Assembly: GCF_002005225.1 (NCBI RefSeq)
Contig: NZ_CP019724.1
Coordinates: forward strand, 2,544,501 to 2,608,500
From: Streptomyces pactum
GTDB taxonomy: Bacteria > Actinomycetota > Actinomycetes > Streptomycetales > Streptomycetaceae
Reading direction: 5' to 3'
Length of the DNA stretch: 64,000 nucleotides
Shown: one piece after another, positions 25,732 to 34,619 of the stretch
Layout of the letters: each line of letters opens with the position of its first letter
Numbering within the stretch: the first letter of the stretch is position 1
Position numbers and translations under genes: made by a program
Notes under the pieces: generated by a model
What the model was told of the DNA's origin: nothing
Seen by the model: only the letters and a program-made list of their open reading frames with translations
The model's database searches: none

Positions 25732-26373
25732 TCAGCCCCGCGTCTGCGTCGCCACGGAGACCGCCGCCGGGCGCGGGGCGCCGTAGTAGGGGTCCTCGTA
25801 CTCCGAGTCGTCGTTGACCGCGGCGGTGATGCCGATGGCGATGAGGGCCATCACGGCGACGCCGAGGACGATGCCGATGATGCCCATGATGAAGCCGGCC
25901 TGGGCCTGTCCGTGGTTGGTGGCCTCGCCGCGCTCGGCCTTCCTGCGGCCCTTGACGCCGAAGACCACGGCGAGGATGCCGAGCACCAGCGAGACCACGC
26001 CGTACGCGCAGAACATGCAGCAGGCCAGGATGCCCAGCACCATCGCCGTGGTGCCCGCCCCGTTCTGCGGAGGCAGCGGAAGGCCGGGCCAGCCGTAGCC
26101 CTGGGGGTGACCGGGGTGACCGGGGTAGCCGGGGTAGCCGTACCCGCCCGGGGCGCCGGGGCCGCCGGGCGCGACGGGCGGAGGCGGCACCGCGCCCTGG
26201 GGAGCCCCGTATCCGGGCGCGGGCATGGACGCCATCGTGGCCTGATCGTGCACGGACGGCGGCGGCCCCGCGCCGGCGTCCGGGCCCTTGTCCAGCGACG
26301 GCCGGCTCTCGGGTGGCGACCAGGGGTCGTGAGCACCGCTGGAGTCCCCGCCCGGCTGTCTGGCGTCCGTCAT
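25732..26373 (-). CDS. DUF4190-type membrane protein with proline-rich N-terminus
   Basis: 213 residues. About 95 residues of Pro/Gly-rich cytoplasmic sequence, including a YPGYPGHPGHPQGYG repeat, precede two membrane segments (MVLGILACCMFCAYGVVSLVLGIL and GFIMGIIGIVLGVAVMALIAIGI) joined by a basic loop (KGRRKAERGEA). This is the DUF4190 two-helix layout, frequent in actinobacteria, function unknown. Converges with the NADAR gene. Confidence 0.75.
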   Translation of the reverse strand: MTDARQPGGDSSGAHDPWSPPESRPSLDKGPDAGAGPPPSVHDQATMASMPAPGYGAPQGAVPPPPVAPGGPGAPGGYGYPGYPGHPGHPQGYGWPGLPLPPQNGAGTTAMVLGILACCMFCAYGVVSLVLGILAVVFGVKGRRKAERGEATNHGQAQAGFIMGIIGIVLGVAVMALIAIGITAAVNDDSEYEDPYYGAPRPAAVSVATQTRG

Positions 26374-26527
26374 TTTCGTCCCCCTGCGTCGATCGTGCCC
26401 GCCATGCTACGGGGCCCCACCCATCCGGGGTGAGACCGGCCTACGATGATCCCCGAACCACCGATCAGCCGATCACCCGCGTCCCGCCGGCCCGCACCGG
26501 CCCGGGACGCCGTTCCGGGGAGGAACC

Positions 26528-27589
26528 TTGACCGAGCACCTCGTCGACCCCGACGTCCCGCGCGACCTGCACGCCTTCATCGCCGGACTGCCCAAGGCCG
26601 AACTGCACGTCCACCACGTCGGCTCCGCCTCCCCGCGCATCGTCTCGGAACTGGCCGCGCGCCACCCCGACTCGAAGGTCCCCACCGACCCCGAGGCCCT
26701 GGTCGACTTCTTCACGTTCACGGACTTCGCCCACTTCATCGACGTGTACCTGTCCGTCGTCGACCTGATCCGCACCCCGGAGGACGTACGCCTGCTGACG
26801 TACGAGGTGGCCCGGGACATGGCCCGGCAGCAGGTGCGGTACGCCGAGCTGACCATCACGCCGTTCTCCTCCACCCGGCGCGGCATCGACGAGGGTGCCT
26901 TCATGGACGCGATCGAGGACGCCCGCAAGGCGGCCGAGGCCGAGTTCGGGACCGTACTGCGGTGGTGCTTCGACATTCCGGGCGAGGCCGGCCTGGAGTC
27001 CGCCGAGGAGACGGTGCGGCTCGCCACCGACGACCGCGTACGCCCGGAGGGCCTGGTCTCCTTCGGGCTCGGCGGACCGGAGATCGGGGTCGGCCGGCCC
27101 CAGTTCAAGCCGTACTTCGACCAGGCGATCGCCGCGGGGCTGCACTCGGTGCCGCACGCGGGCGAGACCACCGGCCCGCAGACGGTGTGGGACGCCCTCA
27201 CCGACCTGCGCGCCGAGCGCATCGGACACGGCACCAGCTCGGCGCGGGATCCCAGGCTGCTGGCGCATCTCGCCGAGCGGCGCATCCCGCTGGAAGTGTG
27301 CCCGACCTCCAACATCGCCACCCGCGCGGTGCGTTCCCTGGACGAGCACCCGATCAAGGAGTTCACGCGCGCCGGCGTCCTGGTGACCATCAACTCCGAC
27401 GACCCGCCGATGTTCGGCACCGACCTCAACAACGAGTACGCCGTCGCCGCCCGGCTCCTCGGCCTCGACGAGCGGGGACTCGCCGACCTGGCGAAGAACG
27501 CGGTCGAGGCGTCGTTCCTGGACGCGCCGGGCAAGACGCGGATCAGGGACGAGATCGACGCGTACACCGCCAAGTGGCTCGCCGCCTGA
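26528..27589 (+). CDS. Adenosine deaminase-like metalloenzyme
   Basis: 353 residues starting at TTG (26528-26530), preceded by GGGGAGGAA. Amidohydrolase fold of the adenosine/AMP deaminase superfamily: the metal-binding HxH is His27/His29 in ELHVHHVGS (canonical form HxHLDG, so HHVGS is a variant), PHAGETTGP carries the third His and catalytic Glu, RIGHGTSS the base, and NSDDPPMFGT the metal Asp. Deaminates adenosine or a related purine. The HHVGSASP variant may mark a distinct subgroup, so the substrate should be treated as probable only. Followed 14 bp later by a phosphodiesterase gene. Confidence 0.88.
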   Translation: MTEHLVDPDVPRDLHAFIAGLPKAELHVHHVGSASPRIVSELAARHPDSKVPTDPEALVDFFTFTDFAHFIDVYLSVVDLIRTPEDVRLLTYEVARDMARQQVRYAELTITPFSSTRRGIDEGAFMDAIEDARKAAEAEFGTVLRWCFDIPGEAGLESAEETVRLATDDRVRPEGLVSFGLGGPEIGVGRPQFKPYFDQAIAAGLHSVPHAGETTGPQTVWDALTDLRAERIGHGTSSARDPRLLAHLAERRIPLEVCPTSNIATRAVRSLDEHPIKEFTRAGVLVTINSDDPPMFGTDLNNEYAVAARLLGLDERGLADLAKNAVEASFLDAPGKTRIRDEIDAYTAKWLAA

Positions 27590-27603
27590 GCGGGGCGGCC
27601 GCC

Positions 27604-28314
27604 ATGAGTCCCGCGCGCGACGTGACCGCCGTGGCCCACCGCGGCGACCCGTACCGGTACCGCGAGAACACCATCGGCTCACTGCGCTCCGCCCTCGCCC
27701 TCGGCGCGGACGCGGTCGAGACCGACGTACGCCTCACCCGGGACGGCGTGCCCGTGCTGCTGCACGACGAGACGCTGAAGCGGCTGTGGCGGCACGACCG
27801 GCCGCTGCGCTCCCTGTCGGCCGAGGAGGTACGCGGGCTGACGGCGGGCAGGGTACCGACGCTCGCGGAGGCGCTGGCCGCGACGGAGGGCAGCCGGTTG
27901 ATGCTCGACCTGCCGGGCGGGCCGGGCGAGCGGGCGGTACGGCGCGTCGTGGACGTCGTCCGCGAGTGCGGGGCCGAGGACCGCGTGTACTACACCGCGG
28001 GTGCCGCGGCCATGCTCGCCGTGCGCGCCGCCGATCCCGCCGCCGAGATCGCCATGACCTGGACGACGGCGGCGCCGCCCCGGCCCGCGCTGCTCGCGGC
28101 GGTGCGTCCGCGGTGGCTGAACTACCGGTTCGGGCTGGTGAACCGGGCCCTGGCCGAGCGCGTCCACGGCGACGGCTGCCTGCTGTCCGTGTGGACCCCC
28201 GACACCCGGCGCTCCATGCGCCGGCTGATCGGGCTGGGCGTCGACTCGATCACGACCAACCGCATCGACACGCTCTGTGCCCTGCGCGGTACCGGCACCG
28301 GTCCGCGCCCGTAA
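27604..28314 (+). CDS. Glycerophosphodiester phosphodiesterase family protein
   Basis: 236 residues. GDPD-family TIM barrel: AHRGDPYRYRENTIGSL (catalytic His and Arg), GADAVETDVRLTRDGVPVLLHDE (metal-binding E and D, second His), PTLAEAL, and at the C-terminus LLSVWTPDT...GVDSITTNRID. No signal peptide, so cytosolic. It hydrolyses glycerophosphodiesters to glycerol-3-phosphate and an alcohol, or a related phosphodiester. Shares a short intergenic gap with the deaminase gene, so probably co-transcribed. Confidence 0.88.
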   Translation: MSPARDVTAVAHRGDPYRYRENTIGSLRSALALGADAVETDVRLTRDGVPVLLHDETLKRLWRHDRPLRSLSAEEVRGLTAGRVPTLAEALAATEGSRLMLDLPGGPGERAVRRVVDVVRECGAEDRVYYTAGAAAMLAVRAADPAAEIAMTWTTAAPPRPALLAAVRPRWLNYRFGLVNRALAERVHGDGCLLSVWTPDTRRSMRRLIGLGVDSITTNRIDTLCALRGTGTGPRP

Positions 28315-28462
28315 GGGGAATCCCGCACAAGTCCCTTGATATCTGGGGGACTTCCCGGAGTCCGGGTCCAGGGCGGGTGCCCTCCTCGCAGCGGATCCGT
28401 CAAGGTTCGCGGCACGACGAGGATGATCACCGGCCTTCCCGTCCGGACTCCTGGAGCAGTCG

Positions 28463-29638
28463 ATGCGCACCCGTACCTCCTCCGTCCTCACCGCCTCCCT
28501 CGTCCTCGCCCTCGCCGCCGGCCCGCTGGCCGCGCCCGCGTTCGCCGCACCGCCCTCCTCCCCCGCTGCCGCCTCCACCGGGCACGCGACGGACGGGACG
28601 GACGGACCGGACGAGAAGGCGCTGCGCGCCGCGCTCGGCGTGGTCCCGAACCAGCACGCCACGGCCGCCCTCGTACGGGTCGGCGGCACCGACGGCCGCT
28701 GGCGCGGCAGCGCGGGCGTACGCGACCTGGCCGGTGGCCGGCCCGCGCACCCGAACGCCCTCTTCCGCGCCGGCTCGATCACGAAGGTCGTCACCGCCGC
28801 CACCGTCCTGCGGCTCGCGGCGCAGCACAGGATCGATCTGGACGCGCCCGTGCAGGGCTACCTTCCCGGCCTGTTCACGCCGGACTTCGAGCAGCCGATC
28901 AGCGTGCGCCGGCTGCTGAACCACACCAGCGGCATCAAGCCGGGCGCCGGTCTCGGCGAGAGCTTCGCTCAGGTGTACGAGCGCCGGTTCGAGACCCTCA
29001 CTCCGCAGGAGGTCGCGGCGTCGGCGATCTCGAAGGGACCGGAATTCGCCCCGGGCGAGCAGCAGCGCTACCTCAACATCAACTACACGATTCTCGGCCT
29101 GCTGATCGAGAAGGTGACGGGCCGCTCGTACGCCTCTGAGGCCACGCGCCTGGTCCTGCGCCCGGCCGGCATGCACCACACGTACTTCCCGGGCACCGAC
29201 CCGCACATCCGGGGCCCGCACAACCGGGGTTACCAGACGGTGGAGCGGGCGGACGGCACGGTGAAGCTGCTCGACGTGACCGAGTGGAACCACGCCGACC
29301 GCTGGGCGGCCGGCGACATGATCTCGACCACCGCCGACTTGGAGCGGCTGCTCACGAAGCTGTTCCGGGGGAAGATCGTGCCGCAGCCGGAGCTGGAGGA
29401 GATGTTCACTACCCCGGCGGGCCTCCCGGACGCGACCCGCAGCGCGGGACTGGAGTACAAGGAGGTGGGGGGCCAGGTCTTCTGGGGCAAGTCGGGGTCC
29501 CGCTACGGCTACAGCGCGGTCATGGGCGGCACCCGCGACCTGAGCCGCACCCTCGTCTACTCGGTCAACGCCACGGACGCCAAGAGCGCGAAGCGCAACC
29601 CGGTCATCGACGCGATCACCACGGCCGCGCTGCGGTAG
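28463..29638 (+). CDS. Secreted serine-type D-Ala-D-Ala carboxypeptidase / class C beta-lactamase family protein
   Basis: 391 residues with an N-terminal signal peptide (SSVLTASLVLALAAGPLAAPAFA, cleavage after AFA). SxxK catalytic motif in AGSITKVVTA, the Tyr motif in RYLNINYTILG, and a C-terminal KSGSRYGYS box in place of KTG/HxG. Acts outside the cell on peptidoglycan peptides or other esters/amides; this family includes esterases, so activity is uncertain. Single gene; the gap upstream (28315-28462) has the expected promoter but I see no distinctive site. Confidence 0.85.
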   Translation: MRTRTSSVLTASLVLALAAGPLAAPAFAAPPSSPAAASTGHATDGTDGPDEKALRAALGVVPNQHATAALVRVGGTDGRWRGSAGVRDLAGGRPAHPNALFRAGSITKVVTAATVLRLAAQHRIDLDAPVQGYLPGLFTPDFEQPISVRRLLNHTSGIKPGAGLGESFAQVYERRFETLTPQEVAASAISKGPEFAPGEQQRYLNINYTILGLLIEKVTGRSYASEATRLVLRPAGMHHTYFPGTDPHIRGPHNRGYQTVERADGTVKLLDVTEWNHADRWAAGDMISTTADLERLLTKLFRGKIVPQPELEEMFTTPAGLPDATRSAGLEYKEVGGQVFWGKSGSRYGYSAVMGGTRDLSRTLVYSVNATDAKSAKRNPVIDAITTAALR

Positions 29639-29649
29639 CCCCCGTCAGC

Positions 29650-29915
29650 CGCCGCGAACGCAGCAGCGGGTCGAGGTACTCGGTGACGTTCGGCTGACGG
29701 GAGCGGTCCACCTCCTGCACCCAGCCGAGCCGGACGAAGCGCCCGCACATCCAGTCGCTGATGACGATCAGGTCGCGGCCCGTGGGCTGGTGGCCCGGCG
29801 CGACGTACGCGGCCGGCACACCGCGGTCGGCCAGCGCACCGAGCCCGGCGGAGCCGCCCAGGCCGCGCGGCAGGGCCCGGCGGGAGATCCGGGGCGTCTT
29901 CGGGAGCAGGGGCAT
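29650..29915 (-). pseudogene. Decayed second polyamine-binding lipoprotein (PotD-like)
   Basis: A short frame keeps the RR-type signal (RISRRALPRGLGGSAGL), a lost lipobox (ALADRGVPAAY, where the family has ALxACG), then jumps to TGRDLIVISDWMCGRFVRL and VQEVDRSRQPNVTEY. The latter aligns with PotD TGRDIIVVTDWLAARLIRL at 22057-23304. About 60 residues between the two blocks and the remaining C-terminal two-thirds are missing. Non-functional remnant, 160 bp downstream of the aldehyde dehydrogenase at 30075-31514. Confidence 0.75.
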
Positions 29916-30074
29916 GGCCGCAGGATCCCGCGCCCGTCCCGGCGGGGACGATCGACGCTGCGTCGAGCGCCTGAGTCCAGGCCCGACACCCTGTCGACCG
30001 GGGCGAGTCCACCGTCCACGCGGCGCGGCCCCGGACGGGAACTCCCGTCCGGGGCCGCACGCGAACCGGGTTCG

Positions 30075-31514
30075 TCAGGCGTCCAGCGACGTTATCACGT
30101 GCTTGATCCGGGTGTAGTCCTCGAAACCGTAACCCGACAGGTCCTTGCCGTAGCCGGACTTCTTGAAGCCGCCGTGCGGCATCTCGGCGACCAGCGGGAT
30201 GTGGGTGTTGATCCACACGCAGCCGAAGTCCAGCTTCTTGGACATCCGCATGGCGCGGCCGTGGTCCTTGGTCCACACCGAGGAGGCCAGGGCGTACTCG
30301 ACGCCGTTGGCCCACTCGACGGCCTGGTCCTCGTCGCGGAAGGACTGGACCGTGATGACCGGGCCGAAGACCTCCTTCTGGACGATCTCGTCGTCCTGCC
30401 TGAGGCCCGAGACGACGGTCGGGGCGAAGAAGTAGCCCTTGTCGCCGACCTGGTGCCCGCCCGCCTCGACCTTGGCGTGGGCGGGGAGGCGCTCGATGAA
30501 CCCGGCGACCTGCTTGAGCTGGTTGGGGTTGTTGAGCGGGCCGTACAGCACGTCCTCGTCGTCCGGCTGCCCGGTCCTGGTCTCGGCGGCCGCCTTGGCG
30601 AGCGCGCTCACGAACTCGTCGTGGATCGCCTCGTGGACCAGCACGCGCGTGGCGGCCGTGCAGTCCTGGCCGGCGTTGAAGAAGCCCGCGACCGAGATGT
30701 CCTCCACGGCCTTGGGGATGTCGGTGTCCTCGAAGACGACGACCGGCGCCTTGCCGCCCAGCTCCAGGTGGACGCGCTTGAGGTCCTTGGACGCCGACTC
30801 GGCGACCGACATGCCGGCCCGCACCGAGCCGGTGATGGAGGCCATCGCCGGGGTCTCGTGCTCGACCATCAGGCGGCCGGTGTCGCGGTCGCCGCAGACG
30901 ACGTTGAAGACGCCCTTGGGCACGATCGAGCCGATGATGTCGGCCATCAGGGCCGTGGACGCCGGGGTGGTGTCCGAGGGCTTCAGGACGACCGTGTTGC
31001 CCGCGGCGAGCGCCGGGGCGAACTTCCACACGGCCATCATCATCGGGTAGTTCCACGGGGCGACCTGCGCGCAGACGCCGATCGGCTCGCGGCGGATCAT
31101 GGAGGTCAGGCCCTCCATGTACTCACCGGCGCTGCGCCCCTCCAGCATCCGCGCCGCACCCGCGAAGAAGCGGATCTGGTCGACCATCGGCGGGATCTCC
31201 TCGGAGCGGGTCAGCCCGATGGGCTTGCCCGTGTTCTCCACCTCGGCCGCGATCAGCTCCTCGGCCCGCTCCTCGAACGCGTCCGCGATCTTCAGCAGGG
31301 CCTTCTGCCGCTCGGCCGGGACCAGGTCCCGCCAGGCCGGGAAGGCCGCGGCGGCGGCCGCCATGGCGGCGTCCACGTCCGCCTGCCCGGACAGGGGGGC
31401 GGTCGCGTAGGCCTCGCCCGTGGCGGGGTTGACCACCTCCGTGGTCCGTCCGTCGGCGGCGTCCCGGAACTCACCGTCGATGTAGTTGCGCAGACGACGC
31501 AGTTCGGTGCTCAC
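30075..31514 (-). CDS. Gamma-aminobutyraldehyde dehydrogenase (PatD-like)
   Basis: 479 residues. ALDH superfamily: CAQVAPWNYPMMMAVWKF, LKPSDTTPAST, SITGSVRAGMSV, catalytic Glu in LELGGKAPVVVF, catalytic Cys in NAGQDCTAATR. Very similar in plan to the enzyme at 23361-24896, so they are paralogues. The likely reaction is oxidation of 4-aminobutyraldehyde (from putrescine transamination) to GABA. It is divergent from an Lrp regulator, and the aminotransferase next to that regulator could supply its substrate. Upstream open-frame extension covers the promoter region. Confidence 0.87.
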   Translation of the reverse strand: MSTELRRLRNYIDGEFRDAADGRTTEVVNPATGEAYATAPLSGQADVDAAMAAAAAAFPAWRDLVPAERQKALLKIADAFEERAEELIAAEVENTGKPIGLTRSEEIPPMVDQIRFFAGAARMLEGRSAGEYMEGLTSMIRREPIGVCAQVAPWNYPMMMAVWKFAPALAAGNTVVLKPSDTTPASTALMADIIGSIVPKGVFNVVCGDRDTGRLMVEHETPAMASITGSVRAGMSVAESASKDLKRVHLELGGKAPVVVFEDTDIPKAVEDISVAGFFNAGQDCTAATRVLVHEAIHDEFVSALAKAAAETRTGQPDDEDVLYGPLNNPNQLKQVAGFIERLPAHAKVEAGGHQVGDKGYFFAPTVVSGLRQDDEIVQKEVFGPVITVQSFRDEDQAVEWANGVEYALASSVWTKDHGRAMRMSKKLDFGCVWINTHIPLVAEMPHGGFKKSGYGKDLSGYGFEDYTRIKHVITSLDA

Positions 31515-31640
31515 TGCCGGCCCTCCAAGTTCGGTGTCTACTTCGGTCTCTCGGCGTTCGGGCTTGTCGGATGTCCAAACACTGAGACACCCACCCTAGA
31601 CGGAGACCCCACGTTTTCAACACCCCCGGTCGCTTCCGTG

Positions 31641-31702
31641 TTGCGAAATCCGTAGAGCTAGAGGCCGCAGACAACGAATTTCATCGATCCAGGCTTGCGA
31701 AA
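31641..31702. promoter_or_regulatory. Repeated TTGCGAAA motif in the ALDH-Lrp divergent region
   Basis: TTGCGAAA at 31641-31648 and 31695-31702, in the most AT-rich DNA of this area, with ATCGAT elements nearby. Lrp/AsnC proteins prefer AT-rich, repeated sites and usually regulate their own gene and a neighbour. Candidate site only. Confidence 0.35.
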
Positions 31703-31730
31703 CTATCGATACGTCGTGCACAGTGAAGCC

Positions 31731-32231
31731 GTGGCCAGTCGAAGCGCAGACCAGAAGGACTCCCGCGAGTCCAGGACCGGCGGTCCCCAGTTGGACGCCG
31801 TCTCCCTCGCCATCATCGAGCAGCTCCAGGAGGACGGCCGCCGGCCGTACGCCGCCATCGGCAAGGCCGTCGGCCTGTCGGAGGCGGCCGTGCGCCAGCG
31901 CGTCCAGAAGCTCCTCGACCAGGGCGTGATGCAGATCGTCGCCGTCACGGACCCGCTCACCGTGGGATTCCGCCGGCAGGCGATGGTCGGCGTCAACGTC
32001 GAGGGCGACGTGGAGTCCGTCGCCGACGCGGTGACGGCCATGTCCGAATGCGAGTACGTGGTGATGACCGCGGGCTCCTTCGACCTGATGGTGGAGGTCG
32101 TCTGCGAGGACGACGACCACCTTCTGGACCTCATCAACAAACGCATCCGGGCCGTACCCGGAGTGCGCTCCACCGAGAGCTTCGTCTATCTCAAGCTCAA
32201 GAAGCAGACCTATATGTGGGGAACCCGATAA
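31731..32231 (+). CDS. Lrp/AsnC family transcriptional regulator
   Basis: 166 residues if it starts at the GTG at 31731 (a GTG at 31716 is also possible). N-terminal AsnC helix-turn-helix (LDAVSLAIIEQLQEDGRRPY, IGKAVGLSEAAVRQRVQKL) and a C-terminal RAM ligand domain (AMVGVNVEGDVESVADAV, VVMTAGSFDLMVEVVCED). The aminotransferase start is 2 bp after its stop, so they form an operon, and the aldehyde dehydrogenase is divergent: a classical arrangement for an amino-acid/polyamine-responsive regulator. Ligand not determinable. Confidence 0.88.
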   Translation: MASRSADQKDSRESRTGGPQLDAVSLAIIEQLQEDGRRPYAAIGKAVGLSEAAVRQRVQKLLDQGVMQIVAVTDPLTVGFRRQAMVGVNVEGDVESVADAVTAMSECEYVVMTAGSFDLMVEVVCEDDDHLLDLINKRIRAVPGVRSTESFVYLKLKKQTYMWGTR

Positions 32232-32233
32232 TC

Positions 32234-33607
32234 GTGAGCACCGACAGCCCCAAGGACCTCAGCAGGACCGCGTACGACCACCTGTGGATGCACTTCACCC
32301 GCATGTCGTCGTACGAGAACGCCCCCGTCCCCACCATCGTCCGCGGTGAGGGCACCCACATCTACGACGACAAGGGCAAGCGCTACCTCGACGGTCTCGC
32401 CGGCCTGTTCGTGGTCCAGGCCGGACACGGCCGCACGGAGCTGGCCGAGACCGCCTCGAAGCAGGCGCAGGAGCTCGCCTTCTTCCCGGTGTGGTCTTAC
32501 GCCCACCCCAAGGCCGTCGAGCTGGCCGAGCGCCTCGCCAACGAGGCCCCCGGCGACCTCAACAAGGTCTTCTTCACCACCGGTGGCGGCGAGGCGGTCG
32601 AGACCGCCTGGAAGCTGGCCAAGCAGTACTTCAAGCTGACCGGCAAGCCGACCAAGTACAAGGTCATCTCCCGCGCGGTCGCCTACCACGGCACCCCGCA
32701 GGGCGCCCTGTCGATCACCGGCCTGCCCGCCCTGAAGGCCCCCTTCGAGCCGCTCGTCCCGGGCGCGCACAAGGTGCCGAACACCAACATCTACCGCGCC
32801 CCGCTCTTCGGCGACGACCCCGAGGCCTTCGGCCGCTGGGCCGCCGACCAGATCGAGCAGCAGATCCTGTTCGAGGGCCCGGAGACGGTCGCGGCCGTCT
32901 TCCTGGAGCCCGTCCAGAACGCCGGCGGCTGCTTCCCGCCCCCGCCCGGGTACTTCCAGCGGGTGCGCGAGATCTGCGACCAGTACGACGTACTGCTCGT
33001 CTCGGACGAGGTCATCTGCGCCTTCGGCCGCCTCGGCACGACCTTCGCCTGCGACAAGTTCGGCTACGTCCCGGACATGATCACCTGCGCCAAGGGCATG
33101 ACCTCGGGCTACTCCCCGATCGGCGCGTGCATCATCTCCGACCGCCTGGCCGAGCCGTTCTACAAGGGCGACAACACCTTCCTGCACGGCTACACCTTCG
33201 GCGGCCACCCGGTCTCCGCCGCGGTCGGCGTCGCCAACCTCGACCTGTTCGAGCGCGAGGGCCTCAACCAGCACGTGCTGGACAACGAGGGAAACTTCCG
33301 CGCGACCCTGGAGAAGCTCCTCGACCTGCCGATCGTCGGCGACGTCCGCGGCAACGGCTTCTTCTACGGCATCGAGCTGGTCAAGGACAAGCACACCAAG
33401 GAGTCCTTCACCGACGAGGAGACCGAGCGCGTCCTGTACGGCTTCCTCTCCAAGAAGCTCTTCGAGAACGGCCTGTACTGCCGTGCCGACGACCGCGGCG
33501 ACCCGGTCATCCAGCTCGCCCCGCCGCTGATCTCCAACCAGGAGACCTTCGACGAGATCGAGCAGATCCTGCGCGCCACGCTGACGGAGGCGTGGACGAA
33601 GCTCTGA
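32234..33607 (+). CDS. Class III aminotransferase (putrescine/diamine or omega-amino acid type)
   Basis: 457 residues from the GTG at 32234 (GGGGA 12 bases upstream); a GTG at 32217 would overlap the Lrp gene. PLP fold: VRGEGTHIYDDKGKRYLDGL, FTTGGGEAVETAWKLA, YHGTPQGALSITG, EPVQNAGGCFPP, SDEVICAFGRLG and the PLP Lys287 in TCAKGMTSGYSP. Closest in type to putrescine/omega-amino acid-pyruvate transaminases. Probably converts putrescine or a related amine to an aldehyde for the neighbouring aldehyde dehydrogenase. A 20-nt hairpin terminator follows. Confidence 0.88.
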   Translation: MSTDSPKDLSRTAYDHLWMHFTRMSSYENAPVPTIVRGEGTHIYDDKGKRYLDGLAGLFVVQAGHGRTELAETASKQAQELAFFPVWSYAHPKAVELAERLANEAPGDLNKVFFTTGGGEAVETAWKLAKQYFKLTGKPTKYKVISRAVAYHGTPQGALSITGLPALKAPFEPLVPGAHKVPNTNIYRAPLFGDDPEAFGRWAADQIEQQILFEGPETVAAVFLEPVQNAGGCFPPPPGYFQRVREICDQYDVLLVSDEVICAFGRLGTTFACDKFGYVPDMITCAKGMTSGYSPIGACIISDRLAEPFYKGDNTFLHGYTFGGHPVSAAVGVANLDLFEREGLNQHVLDNEGNFRATLEKLLDLPIVGDVRGNGFFYGIELVKDKHTKESFTDEETERVLYGFLSKKLFENGLYCRADDRGDPVIQLAPPLISNQETFDEIEQILRATLTEAWTKL

Positions 33608-33638
33608 TCCGGGGTGCCCTGGATCGGGGCACCGCTCC

Positions 33639-33658
33639 GATCATCCTTCTGGATGATC
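33639..33658 (+). terminator. Short hairpin terminator after the aminotransferase
   Basis: GATCATCC-TTCT-GGATGATC, an 8-bp perfect stem with a tetraloop, 32 bp after the stop codon. Confidence 0.65.
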
Positions 33659-33833
33659 ATCTTCGGCCCCGGCGCCGTCCGTTCGAGTGAGAACGGCGAC
33701 CCGGGGCCGCGTGCTTTCCGGCTTCCCCCGCGGGGACTCCTTACCGTGCCCAGTGACCGATCGGCCCCGCCTTCGTTCCCCCGGAAGAGGGACACGACCG
33801 GGGAAATACGGATCAGAACCGAGGTGTACGCCC

Positions 33834-34619
33834 ATGGAGGCCCCGCCGGACAACGACGTGCTCTGGGCCCGCGCCCTGCGCTTCCAGCACCACGACGGAT
33901 CCCCCGCGCTTCAAGGCGTGTCGCTCGGCGTCCACGAGGGCGAGATCCTCGCCGTGACCGGCCCGCGCGGCAGCGGCAAGACCACGCTGCTGCGGTGTCT
34001 GTCCGGGCTGGTGCGGCCGCAGGACGGCGAGGTGTGGTTCAACAGCGTGCCGATGCACACCATGGGCCCGCTCGGCCGCGAGCGGCTGCGCCGCGACCGC
34101 TTCGGCTGGATCGACCCCGCCCCCGTGCTCGTCCCGGAGCTCAACGCGTGGGAGAACGCCGCCCTTCCCCTCATGCTGCGCGGCACCGGCCGGCGCCGGG
34201 CCAAGACCGCCGCCCTGGAGTGGCTGGAACGCCTCGACGTCGGTGACAAGGCCCGCCGGCGCCCGCACGAACTCCAGCAGGCCGAGCGGCAGCGCGTCTG
34301 CATCGCCCGCGCCCTCGCCGTCACCCCTGCGGTCCTCTTCGCCGACGAGCCGACGGCCCCCCTGCACCGCGCCGACCGCGCCCACGTCCTGCGGACGCTC
34401 ACCACGGCGGCCCGCTCGCACGGCATCACCGTCCTGCTCGCCACGCACGACGCGCGGACCGCCGCCCTGGCGGACCGCACGGTGGCGCTGCTGGACGGGC
34501 GGCGGGTGCGGACCGTGCACCTGCCCCCGGTCGCCGAGACGGCGGTGGCGACAGGGGCCACCGGGACCACGGGAACCTCCGGAACGGAAGGCCGGGCGGC
34601 GTGCTCGCTCTCCGCCTGA
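33834..34619 (+). CDS. ABC transporter ATP-binding protein with degenerate signature motif
   Basis: 261 residues from the ATG at 33834 (GAGGTG ribosome-binding site). LolD/MacB-like ATPase: Walker A GPRGSGKTT, a Q-loop replaced by a DPAP context (FGWIDPAPVLVPEL), Walker B VLFADEPT, H-loop THDARTA. The ABC signature LSGGQ is replaced by LQQAERQR at residues 147-154, while the following RVCIARALA is conserved. Its stop overlaps the start of the membrane gene by 19 bp, so the two are coupled and should form one exporter or FtsX/MacB-like complex. C-terminus is Thr/Gly-rich. Confidence 0.82.
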   Translation: MEAPPDNDVLWARALRFQHHDGSPALQGVSLGVHEGEILAVTGPRGSGKTTLLRCLSGLVRPQDGEVWFNSVPMHTMGPLGRERLRRDRFGWIDPAPVLVPELNAWENAALPLMLRGTGRRRAKTAALEWLERLDVGDKARRRPHELQQAERQRVCIARALAVTPAVLFADEPTAPLHRADRAHVLRTLTTAARSHGITVLLATHDARTAALADRTVALLDGRRVRTVHLPPVAETAVATGATGTTGTSGTEGRAACSLSA

